Positions 7,824-17,000 of a stretch of DNA of 64,000 nt are shown here, piece by piece. The notes below the pieces were generated by a model that did no database searches, had not been told where the DNA came from, and saw only the letters and a program-made list of their open reading frames with translations. A program made the position numbers and the translations under genes. The stretch is from Rhodobacteraceae bacterium WFHF2C18 (GTDB taxonomy: Bacteria > Pseudomonadota > Alphaproteobacteria > Rhodobacterales > Rhodobacteraceae), in contig NHTQ01000005.1 in NCBI GenBank assembly GCA_002166865.1, positions 186,001-250,000 of the forward strand. The letters run 5' to 3'. How positions within the stretch are numbered: position 1 is the stretch's first letter; each line of letters begins with the position of its first letter.

Positions 7824-7877
7824 GCCTGCCCCCTGCCTTGCGGGCCGATATGACAGGCGCGCGGCGCGCGTGGCAAG

Positions 7878-8414
7878 CTATTCCTGCATCGGGGGCCAGG
7901 GTCGCGCCGCATCGGCCGCGATCCAGTCGGTGACCCAGTCGGGCGCCGGCGGCGAGTCCGCCGTTTGACCCAGTTGCGCCATCACTGTCGCCGGCGCGAC
8001 GATCCCCGTCGGTCCTGTCACGGCTGACCGGTATAGGATGTGATTGGCGCACTGTCCGTCGCTGCGCCACATCGACTGCTCGATATAGACGAACTTGTCG
8101 TCCCAGCAGACCGCGCGCGACCGCATCTGGATGCGGTCGAACACGCGTACGCGGCGGCGGTAGCGCACGCTTGCCCCCGCCATGGTCAGGCCCCACCCAT
8201 TGCGCCGCAGCACGCTGATCAGCCCGACCCGGCGCGCCAAGGGGATGCGCCCCAGGTCGAAAAGCGTGAGCGCCCGCCCGTTGTTGAGTTCCATCCACAA
8301 ATCGATGTCCCAGGGCAGGCACAGGTGGTTGGAGACATGCGTGTCCGTCACCGCCAGCGGGGGATCGTTGCGATGCCGGAACAGTTGCCACAAGAGGCGC
8401 GGAAGGGGATACAT
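7878..8414 (-). CDS. Acyl-CoA thioesterase-like protein, hotdog fold
   Basis: The 178-residue protein resembles the 4HBT-like, THEM6-type thioesterase group. DTHVSNHLCLPWDIDLWMELNNGRALTLFDLGRI corresponds to the hotdog central helix with the DxxxHxNN-like pattern changed to DLWMELNNG, and the following strands carry VRYRRRVRVFDRIQMRSRAVCWDDKFVYIEQSM. Members probably hydrolyse medium- or long-chain acyl-CoA, but the true substrate is unknown. It stands alone on the minus strand, 54 bp upstream of the transporter start, and divergent from the YggT gene. Confidence 0.78.
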   Translation of the reverse strand: MYPLPRLLWQLFRHRNDPPLAVTDTHVSNHLCLPWDIDLWMELNNGRALTLFDLGRIPLARRVGLISVLRRNGWGLTMAGASVRYRRRVRVFDRIQMRSRAVCWDDKFVYIEQSMWRSDGQCANHILYRSAVTGPTGIVAPATVMAQLGQTADSPPAPDWVTDWIAADAARPWPPMQE

Positions 8415-8543
8415 CGCGGGGCTCCTTTCGCGGGCGTTCTCGGGTGGGCCGGGGCCTGCGTCAACCGCAACCCCGCGTCAGGCTTGCGCTCGCGCGGCGC
8501 GGCGCGTAGGTCTTGAACGCAAATCGGTCGAGGGAAGGCGCCC

Positions 8544-8831
8544 ATGCAGTCGTTGTTCCAGATCCTGCTTCTGCTGCTGGATATACTTTGGTTCTTCATC
8601 ATCGCGCATGTGATCATGAGTTGGTTGATCAACTTCCAGGTTCTGAACCTGCATCAACAGTTGGTCGCGCAGATCTGGTACATGCTGAACCGGCTGCTGG
8701 AACCCATCTATCAGCCGATCCGGCGCATCCTGCCGACCATGTCGGGCATCGACCTCTCGCCGCTGGTCGCGCTTGTCGGCGTCTACGCCCTGCGCATCAT
8801 TCTGATCAACAACGCCGCGGTTTTCTACTGA
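8544..8831 (+). CDS. YggT family small membrane protein
   Basis: A 95-residue protein with two hydrophobic segments, LLLLLDILWFFIIAHVIMSWL near residues 6-28 and PLVALVGVYALRIILI near residues 72-90, separated by the conserved LEPIYQPIRRILPTMSGIDLSPLV. This is the YggT (CCB3-like) signature. The family is linked to membrane protein biogenesis and osmotic tolerance, but its biochemical role is unsettled. GGGAAGG lies about eight bases before the ATG. The recQ gene follows in the same direction. Confidence 0.9.
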   Translation: MQSLFQILLLLLDILWFFIIAHVIMSWLINFQVLNLHQQLVAQIWYMLNRLLEPIYQPIRRILPTMSGIDLSPLVALVGVYALRIILINNAAVFY

Positions 8832-8901
8832 GCGCTCTTGTCGGCCGAATCGCCGTGTGAAACACTCCGGTCAAGAGCAGACCGAGAACCGTGCAGGATC
8901 C

Positions 8902-10941
8902 ATGGCAGACGCCCTTCCGCTTCTGAGTGATGTCTTCGGATTCGCGGCCTTCAGGCCCGGCCAGCAGGAGATCGTGGAGGCCGTGGCCCGCGGCGAGAAC
9001 GTGCTGGCCATCATGCCGACGGGCGGGGGCAAATCCCTGTGCTTCCAGCTGCCCGCGTTGATGCGCGAGGGCGTGACGGTGGTGATCTCGCCACTCATCG
9101 CACTGATGCGCGATCAGGTTCGCGCCCTTCGGGAGGCCGGGGTCGAGGCCGGCGCGCTGACCTCCGCAAATACCGACGCGGAGACCGAGGCGGTCTGGCA
9201 GGCCCTTCGTGAAGGGCGGCTGAAGCTTCTTTATATTGCGCCTGAACGGCTGGCGGCCGGGTCGGCCCTGGGCATGCTCCGGCGTATCGGCGTGTCGCTC
9301 ATCGCGGTGGACGAGGCACATTGCGTCAGCCAATGGGGCCACGATTTCCGCCCCGATTACATGGCGATCGGCGGATTGCGCCGTGCGCTTGGCGTACCTC
9401 TGGCGGCCTTCACGGCGACGGCGGACGCCGAAACGCGCGCGGAGATCGTCGACAAGCTCTTCGACGGCCAGCCGCCGCAGCAGTTCCTGCGCGGCTTCGA
9501 CCGGCCGAATATTCACCTCGCCTTCGCCGCCAAGGACAGTCCGCGCCGGCAGGTGCTGGACTTCGCCGCCACGCGCAAGGGGCAGTCCGGCATCGTCTAC
9601 TGCGGCACGCGCGCCAAGACCGAAAGCCTTGCACAGGCCCTGCGCGAGGCCGGCCACGCCGCCTGCCACTATCACGGCGGCATGGAAGCGGCCGATCGGC
9701 GCGCCGTCGAGGCGCGGTTCACCGCCGAGGACGGGCTGATCGTCGTGGCCACCGTCGCCTTCGGCATGGGTGTGGACAAGCCCGACATCCGCTGGGTCGC
9801 CCATGCCGATCTGCCCAAGTCGATCGAGGCCTACTACCAGGAAATCGGCCGTGCCGGCCGGGACGGGGCCCCGGCCGAAACCCTGACCTTGTTCGGGCCC
9901 GAGGACATTCGCCTGCGCCGCGCCCAGATCGACGAGGGACTGGCGCCACCGGAACGGCGGATGGCGGATCACGCGCGGCTGAACGCGCTGTTGGGACTGG
10001 CCGAGGCACTGGAATGCCGCCGCGTGACCCTTCTGCGGTATTTCGGCGAGGCGGCGGCGCCCTGTGGCAATTGCGATCTCTGCGATGCCCCGCCGGCAAC
10101 CTTCGACGCGACAGAGGCGGTGCGCAAGGCCCTCTCCGCAACCCTGCGTACCGAGGAACGGTTCGGCACCGGTCATCTCATCGACGTGCTCACCGGGAAT
10201 ACCAGCGACAAGGTCCGCGCGCGCGGCCATGACCAGTTGCCCACCTTCGGCGTGGGCCGTGAACTGGATCGGCGCGCTTGGCAGGGGGTTTTTCGCCAGA
10301 TGATGGGCCGCGACCTGGTGCGCCCCGACCCCGAACGGCACGGGGCCCTGCGCATGACCGAGGCGGCCCGGCCGATCCTGCGCGGGGAGCAAGACATCAC
10401 CCTGCGCCGGGACACGCTGACGCCCAAGAGCCGACGGCCCGCCGCCAAGGCGCTGGTCGCCGAGGAGGATGCGCCGCTTCTTTCCGCACTCAAGGCCAAG
10501 CGGCGCGCCCTGGCAGAGGCCGCCAAGCTGCCCGCCTACATGATCTTCAATGACCGGACCCTGATCGAGATGGCCGAGGCCCGCCCACAGACCCTGGATC
10601 AGATGGCGCGCATCGGCGGCGTGGGCGCGAAGAAGCTGGAGCGGTACGGGGCCGATTTCCTCGAAGTCATAACCGGCGCCGGGGAGCGGGTCCACCCCGC
10701 CCGGCGCAAGCTGGCCGGCCGCGCCGCCGGCACGCTCTACGACCGGTTGCTGGAGGTCCAGGCCGAACTTTCGCGCGGCGAGACGGGGGGCGAGAAGCCG
10801 TTGAGTTGCTCGGCCTCGTTGCTGGCGCGCGTGGCATCGTCGCGGCCGCGCGACCTTGACGAATTGCGCCGCCTGCTGGGCGAGCGCAGGGCCGAGCGTT
10901 TCGGCCCGGCGTTTCTGGACGTCCTGGCGGCGCCGGACTAG
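8902..10941 (+). CDS. recQ: ATP-dependent DNA helicase RecQ
   Basis: The 679-residue 3'-to-5' helicase acts in recombination and fork repair. Domains in order: helicase core with FRPGQQEI (Q/motif 0), MPTGGGKSLCFQLPAL (Walker A), VDEAHCVSQWGHDFRPDY (motif II and aromatic loop), QEIGRAGRDG (motif VI); a zinc-binding segment with CGNCDLC; a winged-helix RQC domain; and an HRDC domain around FNDRTLIEMAEARPQTLDQM. The ATG at 8902 was chosen because CAGGA lies five bases upstream and the core begins soon after; a GTG at 8857 has no ribosome-binding site. It is longer than E. coli RecQ through its C-terminal tail. Confidence 0.95.
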   Translation: MADALPLLSDVFGFAAFRPGQQEIVEAVARGENVLAIMPTGGGKSLCFQLPALMREGVTVVISPLIALMRDQVRALREAGVEAGALTSANTDAETEAVWQALREGRLKLLYIAPERLAAGSALGMLRRIGVSLIAVDEAHCVSQWGHDFRPDYMAIGGLRRALGVPLAAFTATADAETRAEIVDKLFDGQPPQQFLRGFDRPNIHLAFAAKDSPRRQVLDFAATRKGQSGIVYCGTRAKTESLAQALREAGHAACHYHGGMEAADRRAVEARFTAEDGLIVVATVAFGMGVDKPDIRWVAHADLPKSIEAYYQEIGRAGRDGAPAETLTLFGPEDIRLRRAQIDEGLAPPERRMADHARLNALLGLAEALECRRVTLLRYFGEAAAPCGNCDLCDAPPATFDATEAVRKALSATLRTEERFGTGHLIDVLTGNTSDKVRARGHDQLPTFGVGRELDRRAWQGVFRQMMGRDLVRPDPERHGALRMTEAARPILRGEQDITLRRDTLTPKSRRPAAKALVAEEDAPLLSALKAKRRALAEAAKLPAYMIFNDRTLIEMAEARPQTLDQMARIGGVGAKKLERYGADFLEVITGAGERVHPARRKLAGRAAGTLYDRLLEVQAELSRGETGGEKPLSCSASLLARVASSRPRDLDELRRLLGERRAERFGPAFLDVLAAPD

Positions 10942-10974
10942 GTTTCGCGGTGCAAAAAACGGAGACATGCGCAC

Positions 10975-11739
10975 ATGCTGGTCGTTGTATCGCCTGCCAA
11001 GAAACTTGACATGACGCCCGCCGAGGGGGTGGCGGCCACGCGCCCGGCCTTCGCGGAGGAGGCCGAAACGCTGGCCGAAACCGCCAGCGGGCTGTCGCAG
11101 GACGACCTGAAACGCCTGATGGGGATCAGCGACAATCTGGCCAAGCTCAACGCCGACCGCTTCCGCGCCTTCGGCGAGATGGAGGAAAAACCGGCGGTTC
11201 TCGCCTTTGCAGGCGACACCTATCAAGGGCTCGAGGCGCGATCGCTGGATCCCGAGGAACTGGACTGGGCGCAGGATCATCTGCGCATCCTGTCCGGCCT
11301 TTACGGCGTGCTGCGCCCGCTTGATGCGATCCAGCCCTACCGGCTGGAAATGGGCAGCCGGCTGCGCACCGAGCGGGGCAAGAATCTCTACGCATTCTGG
11401 GGGAGCAAGATCACGCATGCGTTGAACGCTCAGGCCAGCGAGATCGGAACGGATGTCCTGGTGAACTGCGCCAGCCAGGAATACTTCGGTGCGGTCGATG
11501 CCGATGCGCTGCGCTTGCGGGTCATCACGCCGGTCTTCATGGAGGAAAAAGCCGGCGGGCCCAAGATCGTGAGTTTCTACGCCAAGAAAGCGCGGGGCGC
11601 GATGGCGCGTTTCATCATCCAGCACCGCCTGAGCGATCCCGAAGCGCTGAAGGATTTCGACATCGGCGGCTATCGTTATGCCGAGGAACTGTCGGAGACG
11701 GACAAGCCGGCATTCCTGCGCTTGCCGCCATCGGATTGA
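10975..11739 (+). CDS. yaaA: Peroxide stress protein YaaA
   Basis: The 254-residue protein begins MLVVVSPAKKLDMTP, the standard start of the YaaA/DUF328 family, which lowers intracellular free iron and limits oxidative DNA damage under peroxide stress. Further family blocks are LMGISDNLAKLNADRF, PAVLAFAGDTYQGLEA, LRILSGLYGVLRPLD and NCASQEYFGAVD. It follows recQ by 33 bp and is probably co-transcribed with it, which fits a DNA-damage theme. Its last 64 bases overlap the convergent histidine kinase gene. Confidence 0.93.
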   Translation: MLVVVSPAKKLDMTPAEGVAATRPAFAEEAETLAETASGLSQDDLKRLMGISDNLAKLNADRFRAFGEMEEKPAVLAFAGDTYQGLEARSLDPEELDWAQDHLRILSGLYGVLRPLDAIQPYRLEMGSRLRTERGKNLYAFWGSKITHALNAQASEIGTDVLVNCASQEYFGAVDADALRLRVITPVFMEEKAGGPKIVSFYAKKARGAMARFIIQHRLSDPEALKDFDIGGYRYAEELSETDKPAFLRLPPSD

Positions 11740-13898
11740 GGCGGGCCGGACGGATCGCGCGTGCCGTCGGGTCGCGCGGCCGCCATTTGGGCCAGAATCG
11801 CGTCCTTGCGCAATGGTTTGGTCAAGTAATGGTCCAGCCCGGCTGACAGGATGCTATCCGCGTCGCCGCTCATGGCATGGGCCGTCATTGCCACGATCGG
11901 CACCCGATCCGGCGCTGACGCCTCGATTTCGCGGATCCGGGCCGTGGCCTCCTTGCCATCCATTTCCGGCATCGAGATATCCATGAAAACCAGGTCCGGC
12001 GCGAAGGAACGGTAAAGCTCAACCGCCTCGCGCCCGTTTTCCGCGAAAGCAAGCTCGATATCCAGTTCCCGTACCATCTTGGAAAAGACCAGCCGGTTGG
12101 TCTTGTTGTCCTCGGCCGCGAGAACCCGCATGGCCCGGGGCGCCGCCGATTCATCCTCGAGGGGCTGCGGTCCCTTGTCGGCGGCGATGCTTTGCAGCGC
12201 CTCGATCAGCATGCGGCGCGGCACGGGCTTCTGGAGCGTGACATGCAGGAAACGGCCGCAAGGGTCCAAACCGGGCGCGGCGCCGTTCTGGCTGAGCAGT
12301 ATGAGGGCGGCGGCCCCCGCGCCGGCCAAGGCTTGTGGCAGGGGCGTGGCCCCGATATCGGGCATGTCGCCATCGACCAGGACGGCATCGAACTCCGCCA
12401 GAGGCTGTTCAAGTGCCTCTTCGCCCGATCGGCAGAGAACGGCGCCGATGCCGAGCGCCGCCAGTTGCTTGGAAAGAATGGCGGCGCTGCCGGCATGGGA
12501 GTCGATCACAAGCGCGCGCGTGAGGGCCGGAAGCTGCGGTAAGCCCGCGGTATCGTCCGCTTCGGCCGCGGGCAGGCTCAGCGAAAAGCCGAAGGTCGTC
12601 CCCTGGCCCTCTTCCGATTCCACCCAGATCTCGCCGCCCATGAGCGCGATCAGTTTCCGCGATATCGCCAAGCCAAGGCCGGTTCCCTCGAAGCGGCGGT
12701 TGCGTGCGTCGTCCACCTGGTTGAATTCGCCGAAGATGTGTTCGACCTTGTCGGCCGGGATGCCAATGCCGGTGTCCTCGACCGTGACGTGCAGCCGTGT
12801 CGCGCCCTCATCCGTTGGTGGCATCCCGACAACGCGAACCACGACCTGACCGGAATTCGTGAACTTGATCGCGTTGCCCATGAGGTTGGTCATCACCTGC
12901 CGAATGCGGCCCGGATCGCCGATGAACCGGGTGGGTAGGAACAGGTCGTAGTCAACCAGGACCTCAAGGTCCTTCTCGGCGGCCTTGGGCTGCAACAGCA
13001 TGACGAGTTCGTGCAGGCAGTGTTCGAGATCGAATGCCTCCTCGTGCAGTACGATCTTTTGGGCCTCGATCTTGGAGTAGTCGAGGACGTCGTTGATGAT
13101 CACCAGCAGAGCCTCTCCGGAATTCTTGATCGTGTCGGCATAGAGGCGCTGTTCCTCGGTCAGGTCAGTGTCGCGCAGCAGGTCGGCCATCCCGACGACG
13201 CCATTCATCGGGGTGCGGATCTCATGGCTCATGTTGGCCAGGAAGGCGGACTTGGCGCGGCTTGCCGCCTCTGCACGGCGATGCGCCTCCTTGAGCTGCT
13301 CCTCGTATCGGACGGTTTCCGTGATGTTCAGGGCCAGGCTGACAACATCCCCGCCCTGACCGCGCTGATCGATCAGCTTGATGTATTGATTGTTCCACAG
13401 GCGGACGACCTCGGGCGCGGGGGCAGGGCTCTGCCAGCGATCAAGCATCGCCTCGCGCCAGGCGGCCGGTGGCGTGTCGCCGATGTTCACGATACCTTCT
13501 TCGGTAATGAGTTGAAGGATCTCGATGTAGCTGATGCCGGGCTTGACCGCCTCCAAACCGTCGAAGACTGCCAGCCAAGCGCGATTGGCCGCGATCATCC
13601 GGCTGTCGGCGTCGAAGAAGGCGAAACCGTCCTGAATCGTCTGGATCGAGTGCCACAGCCGGCGTTCGGCGATTTCGACCTTCTGGTTGGCGGCGGTGAG
13701 ATCCGATTTGACGCGCTGGTTCTCGTCCCGAACCGTCTGGACCTCGGCGCGGGTTTCGACGATTTCGTCCGACAGCTGGCGGGCATGAAGCCCCAGCTTG
13801 CGGTTGGCCGCATGCAGTTCGGCCTGCTTTTGTTCCAAAAGGCGTTCCGCGGCCAGGCGCATGCGCCGCTCTTCCGCCAGTTTGTTGGCCAGGCTCAT
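11676..13898 (-). CDS. Hybrid sensor histidine kinase / response regulator
   Basis: A cytoplasmic 740-residue protein. Order: N-terminal coiled coil ([17 protein letters not shown] and following), a PAS domain from about residue 80 ([15 protein letters not shown]), a HisKA domain with phospho-acceptor His225 in [12 protein letters not shown], an HATPase domain with GNAIKFT, EDTGIGI and GTGLGLAI, a degenerate receiver ([11 protein letters not shown]), and an intact C-terminal receiver with the aspartate in [13 protein letters not shown]. No membrane segments are seen. The ATG at 13898 fits family starts; one at 14015 would add 39 residues. The C-terminal tail overlaps yaaA antisense. No partner regulator lies nearby and the signal is unknown. 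Confidence 0.88.
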   Translation of the reverse strand: MSLANKLAEERRMRLAAERLLEQKQAELHAANRKLGLHARQLSDEIVETRAEVQTVRDENQRVKSDLTAANQKVEIAERRLWHSIQTIQDGFAFFDADSRMIAANRAWLAVFDGLEAVKPGISYIEILQLITEEGIVNIGDTPPAAWREAMLDRWQSPAPAPEVVRLWNNQYIKLIDQRGQGGDVVSLALNITETVRYEEQLKEAHRRAEAASRAKSAFLANMSHEIRTPMNGVVGMADLLRDTDLTEEQRLYADTIKNSGEALLVIINDVLDYSKIEAQKIVLHEEAFDLEHCLHELVMLLQPKAAEKDLEVLVDYDLFLPTRFIGDPGRIRQVMTNLMGNAIKFTNSGQVVVRVVGMPPTDEGATRLHVTVEDTGIGIPADKVEHIFGEFNQVDDARNRRFEGTGLGLAISRKLIALMGGEIWVESEEGQGTTFGFSLSLPAAEADDTAGLPQLPALTRALVIDSHAGSAAILSKQLAALGIGAVLCRSGEEALEQPLAEFDAVLVDGDMPDIGATPLPQALAGAGAAALILLSQNGAAPGLDPCGRFLHVTLQKPVPRRMLIEALQSIAADKGPQPLEDESAAPRAMRVLAAEDNKTNRLVFSKMVRELDIELAFAENGREAVELYRSFAPDLVFMDISMPEMDGKEATARIREIEASAPDRVPIVAMTAHAMSGDADSILSAGLDHYLTKPLRKDAILAQMAAARPDGTRDPSGPPQSDGGKRRNAGLSVSDSSSA

Positions 13899-14043
13899 GC
13901 TCTCGCCCTCCGCCGTGCCGAACGCAACCCGGCGGCCACGGTCCACGATGGTGGTGAACGCCCGTTTAACCCAGCCCGGGGAATCGTTGTCAGACCCCGT
14001 GGCGCGTGGCACCATCGGCCTGTTTTATCGGAGAGCCCGTGCA

Positions 14044-17000
14044 ATGTTTCGTTTCTTGATTGCAGTCGCGCTGCTGGTTGGTTTCGTGGTGCCCGCTGCG
14101 GCACAGTCCCCGGTCCCCGAACGTCGGCAGGTCGTCACCCGCGGCGTCGATTTCTACGGCGCCGACCTGCAGCCGCTTTTCGACACCACCTTCGAGGCGT
14201 GCCAACGTGCCTGCCTGGGCAATCCCGAATGCGGCGCCTACACCTTCAATCAACGGTCGAATGCCTGCTTTCCGAAAAAGGGCGTTTCGGAGAAGAAGCC
14301 CTACGACGGCGCGATTTCGGCGGTGATCTTGCCGACCGATCCGCGCGTGCTGGACCGCGCCGAGGCGCGCGCGCGCGACCTGAGCTTTCTGTCCGACACC
14401 GACCTCGACGCGGCCCGCGAGCAGGCGCTGAAGATGGGTGTGCGCCACCCCGCCGGCGACTGGCAGATCGCTGCGCTGCTGCAGGCTGCGCAGGAACGGC
14501 GCGCGAAGGGCGATCTGCGCAACGCCATGCGCTGGACGGGCGCGGCCGTTTCGCGGCGTGACACCAGCGATCTGTGGACGGAATACGCCCGGCTCTCGCT
14601 GGCGCAGGAAACGGACAAGCGCTCAGAAAAGCGCCGCCATGCCGCGCGCGCGCTCAGGGCCTCGGTCAATGCCTACCTTCGCGGCCTGAGTGAGGGCGCG
14701 CGCGTGAACGCGCTGATGGTCATGGGCGATACCCTGGAACGTCTGGACCGGGGGCGCGACACCGTCGCGGCCCTGCGGCTGGCCGAGAGTATCCAGCCGC
14801 GTGCCGACGTGCGCGACGCCCTTGAGGCGGCGGTCGCCAAATACGGGTTCCGCATCACCGACCACAGGGCCGACAACGAAAGTGCGAGCCCGCGGATCTG
14901 CGCGGAGTTTTCCGAGCCGCTGATCCAGGCCGGCACGGATTACAGCCCCTACGTACGCCTGCCCGATCCCGGCTTGGCGGTGGAGGCGCAGGACACCCAG
15001 CTTTGCATCGAGGGCGTCCAGCACGGCGAACGCTACCGCGTGACCTTCCGCGAAGGGTTGCCGGCAGCCAGCGGCGAGACGCTGATGAAGGACGTGGAGA
15101 TCACCCTCTATGTCCGCGATCGCAGCCCCAAGGCAAGCTTCCCGGGCCGTGCCTACGTCCTGCCGCGCGCCGCCGGGGCCGCTATTCCGATCGATACGGT
15201 CAACCTCGATACCGTGGATCTCAAGCTGAGGCGCATCAGCGACAGAAACCTGCTGCGCACTATTCAGGAGGATTACTTCGCCCGGCCGCTGAGCGCCTAT
15301 CGCGCGGGTGATTTCACCGATGAGATTGCGGAGGATGTCTGGAGCGGCAAAGGCGAGGTGCAAAACGAACTGAACCGCACCATGACGACGCGCTTGCCGC
15401 TTGGCGAGGTGCTCGCCGATGAGCCGCCGGGGATCTATGCCCTCACTGCGCGTGTCCCGGGCAAGCGGCGGCATGATGATCCCGGCGCCACGCAATGGTT
15501 CGTCCTGACCGACCTGGGCCTGACCACGATGAAAGGCACCGATGGGCTGCATGTCTTTGTGCGTGGGTTGTCCGATGCTGCGGCTCGGGAGGATGTAAGC
15601 CTGACCCTGGTATCGCGGGCGAACCGGAAACTCGCCACGCGGCGCACGGATGCGCGGGGACACGCGCTCTTTCCCGCAGGTCTGACGCGCGGGGAGGGCG
15701 GATCGGCCCCCGCGTTGGTGATGGCCGAAACGGGCGGGGAGGAAATGACCTTCCTGTCGCTCTCGGGGCCGGCCTTCGATCTTTCCGACCGGGGCGTTTC
15801 GGGGCGTCCGCCCGCGCCGCCCGTCGATGTCTTCCTGACGCCGGATCGCGGGGCTTACAGGGCCGGCGAGGTGATCCGTGCCACGGCCCTTGCCCGCGAC
15901 GAACAGGCAAAGGCGATCACGGGGATGCCGCTCACGGCCATTCTCAGCCGGCCGGACGGGGTCGAATACGCGCGCCAGACCTCGGCCAAGGATGTTGCGG
16001 GCGGGCACGTCTTCGAAATGCCGGTGGGGCCCGCCGCCCCGCGCGGCACCTGGACGCTGGAGGTGAAGGGCGACCCCGAGGCGCCGCCCCTGGCCGACCG
16101 GACGGTCCTGGTGGAGGACTTCCTGCCCGAACGGATCGATTTCGACCTCTCCCTGCCCGACGGCCCCATTCAGGCGGGCCAGGCCGCGCCGGTACGTGTC
16201 GAGGCCCGCTATCTTTTCGGTGCGCCGGGGGCTGGGCTGAAAGCGGACGGGGTGGTGCGGTTGAACGCCAAACGCGCGCACGCGGACTATCCCCGCTATC
16301 GCTTCGGCCGGCACGACGCGCAGGTGACCAGCCGCTCGGCCTTCATCGAGGGGGGGACGACAGACGCCGAGGGGCGCCTGACCATCCCGGTGGAGATACC
16401 GGAGGTGGAGGTGGCCGACCGCCCCCACGAGGCGCAGGTGACCCTGCGCGTCAAGGAGGGCTCGGGCCGACCGGTCGAACGTCAGGTGACACGTGCCCTG
16501 GCCCCATCGGGCCCGATGATCGGGGTGAAGCCGGAATTCGACGGCGTCGTGCCCGAAGGAAGCGATGCGCGCTTCCTGATCCGGTCGGTGGGGGCGGACC
16601 GCGCGCCGGTCCCCATGAAGGTCCGCTGGACCCTCAACCGCGTCAAGACCCGGTACCAGTGGTACCAGCGTTATGGCAACTGGAATTGGGAGCCGGTCAC
16701 GACACGCGAACGCGTGGCGGCCGGCGAAACCCGGCTGGGGCAGGACCCCGCAACGGTTGCGGCGCCGGTGGAATGGGGGCACTACGAACTGGTCGTGGAA
16801 CGCCTGGACGGGCCCTATGTCGCCACTTCCGAGGATTTCCACGCCGGCTGGTATGCGCCCGCCGACGCCTCGCGAACCCCGGATACGCTGAACCTGTCCC
16901 TCGACAAGCCCGGGTACCGCAGCGGCGAGACGGCGAAGCTGAGACTCGTGCCGCGTTATGCCGGCACCGCGCTTGTCACCGTGATGTCGAACCGCCTGAT

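Noticed and set aside
8806..11625. 939-codon leftward frame across recQ and yaaA
   Set aside because: Antisense to two well-supported genes with intact motifs; typical high-GC third-frame openness.
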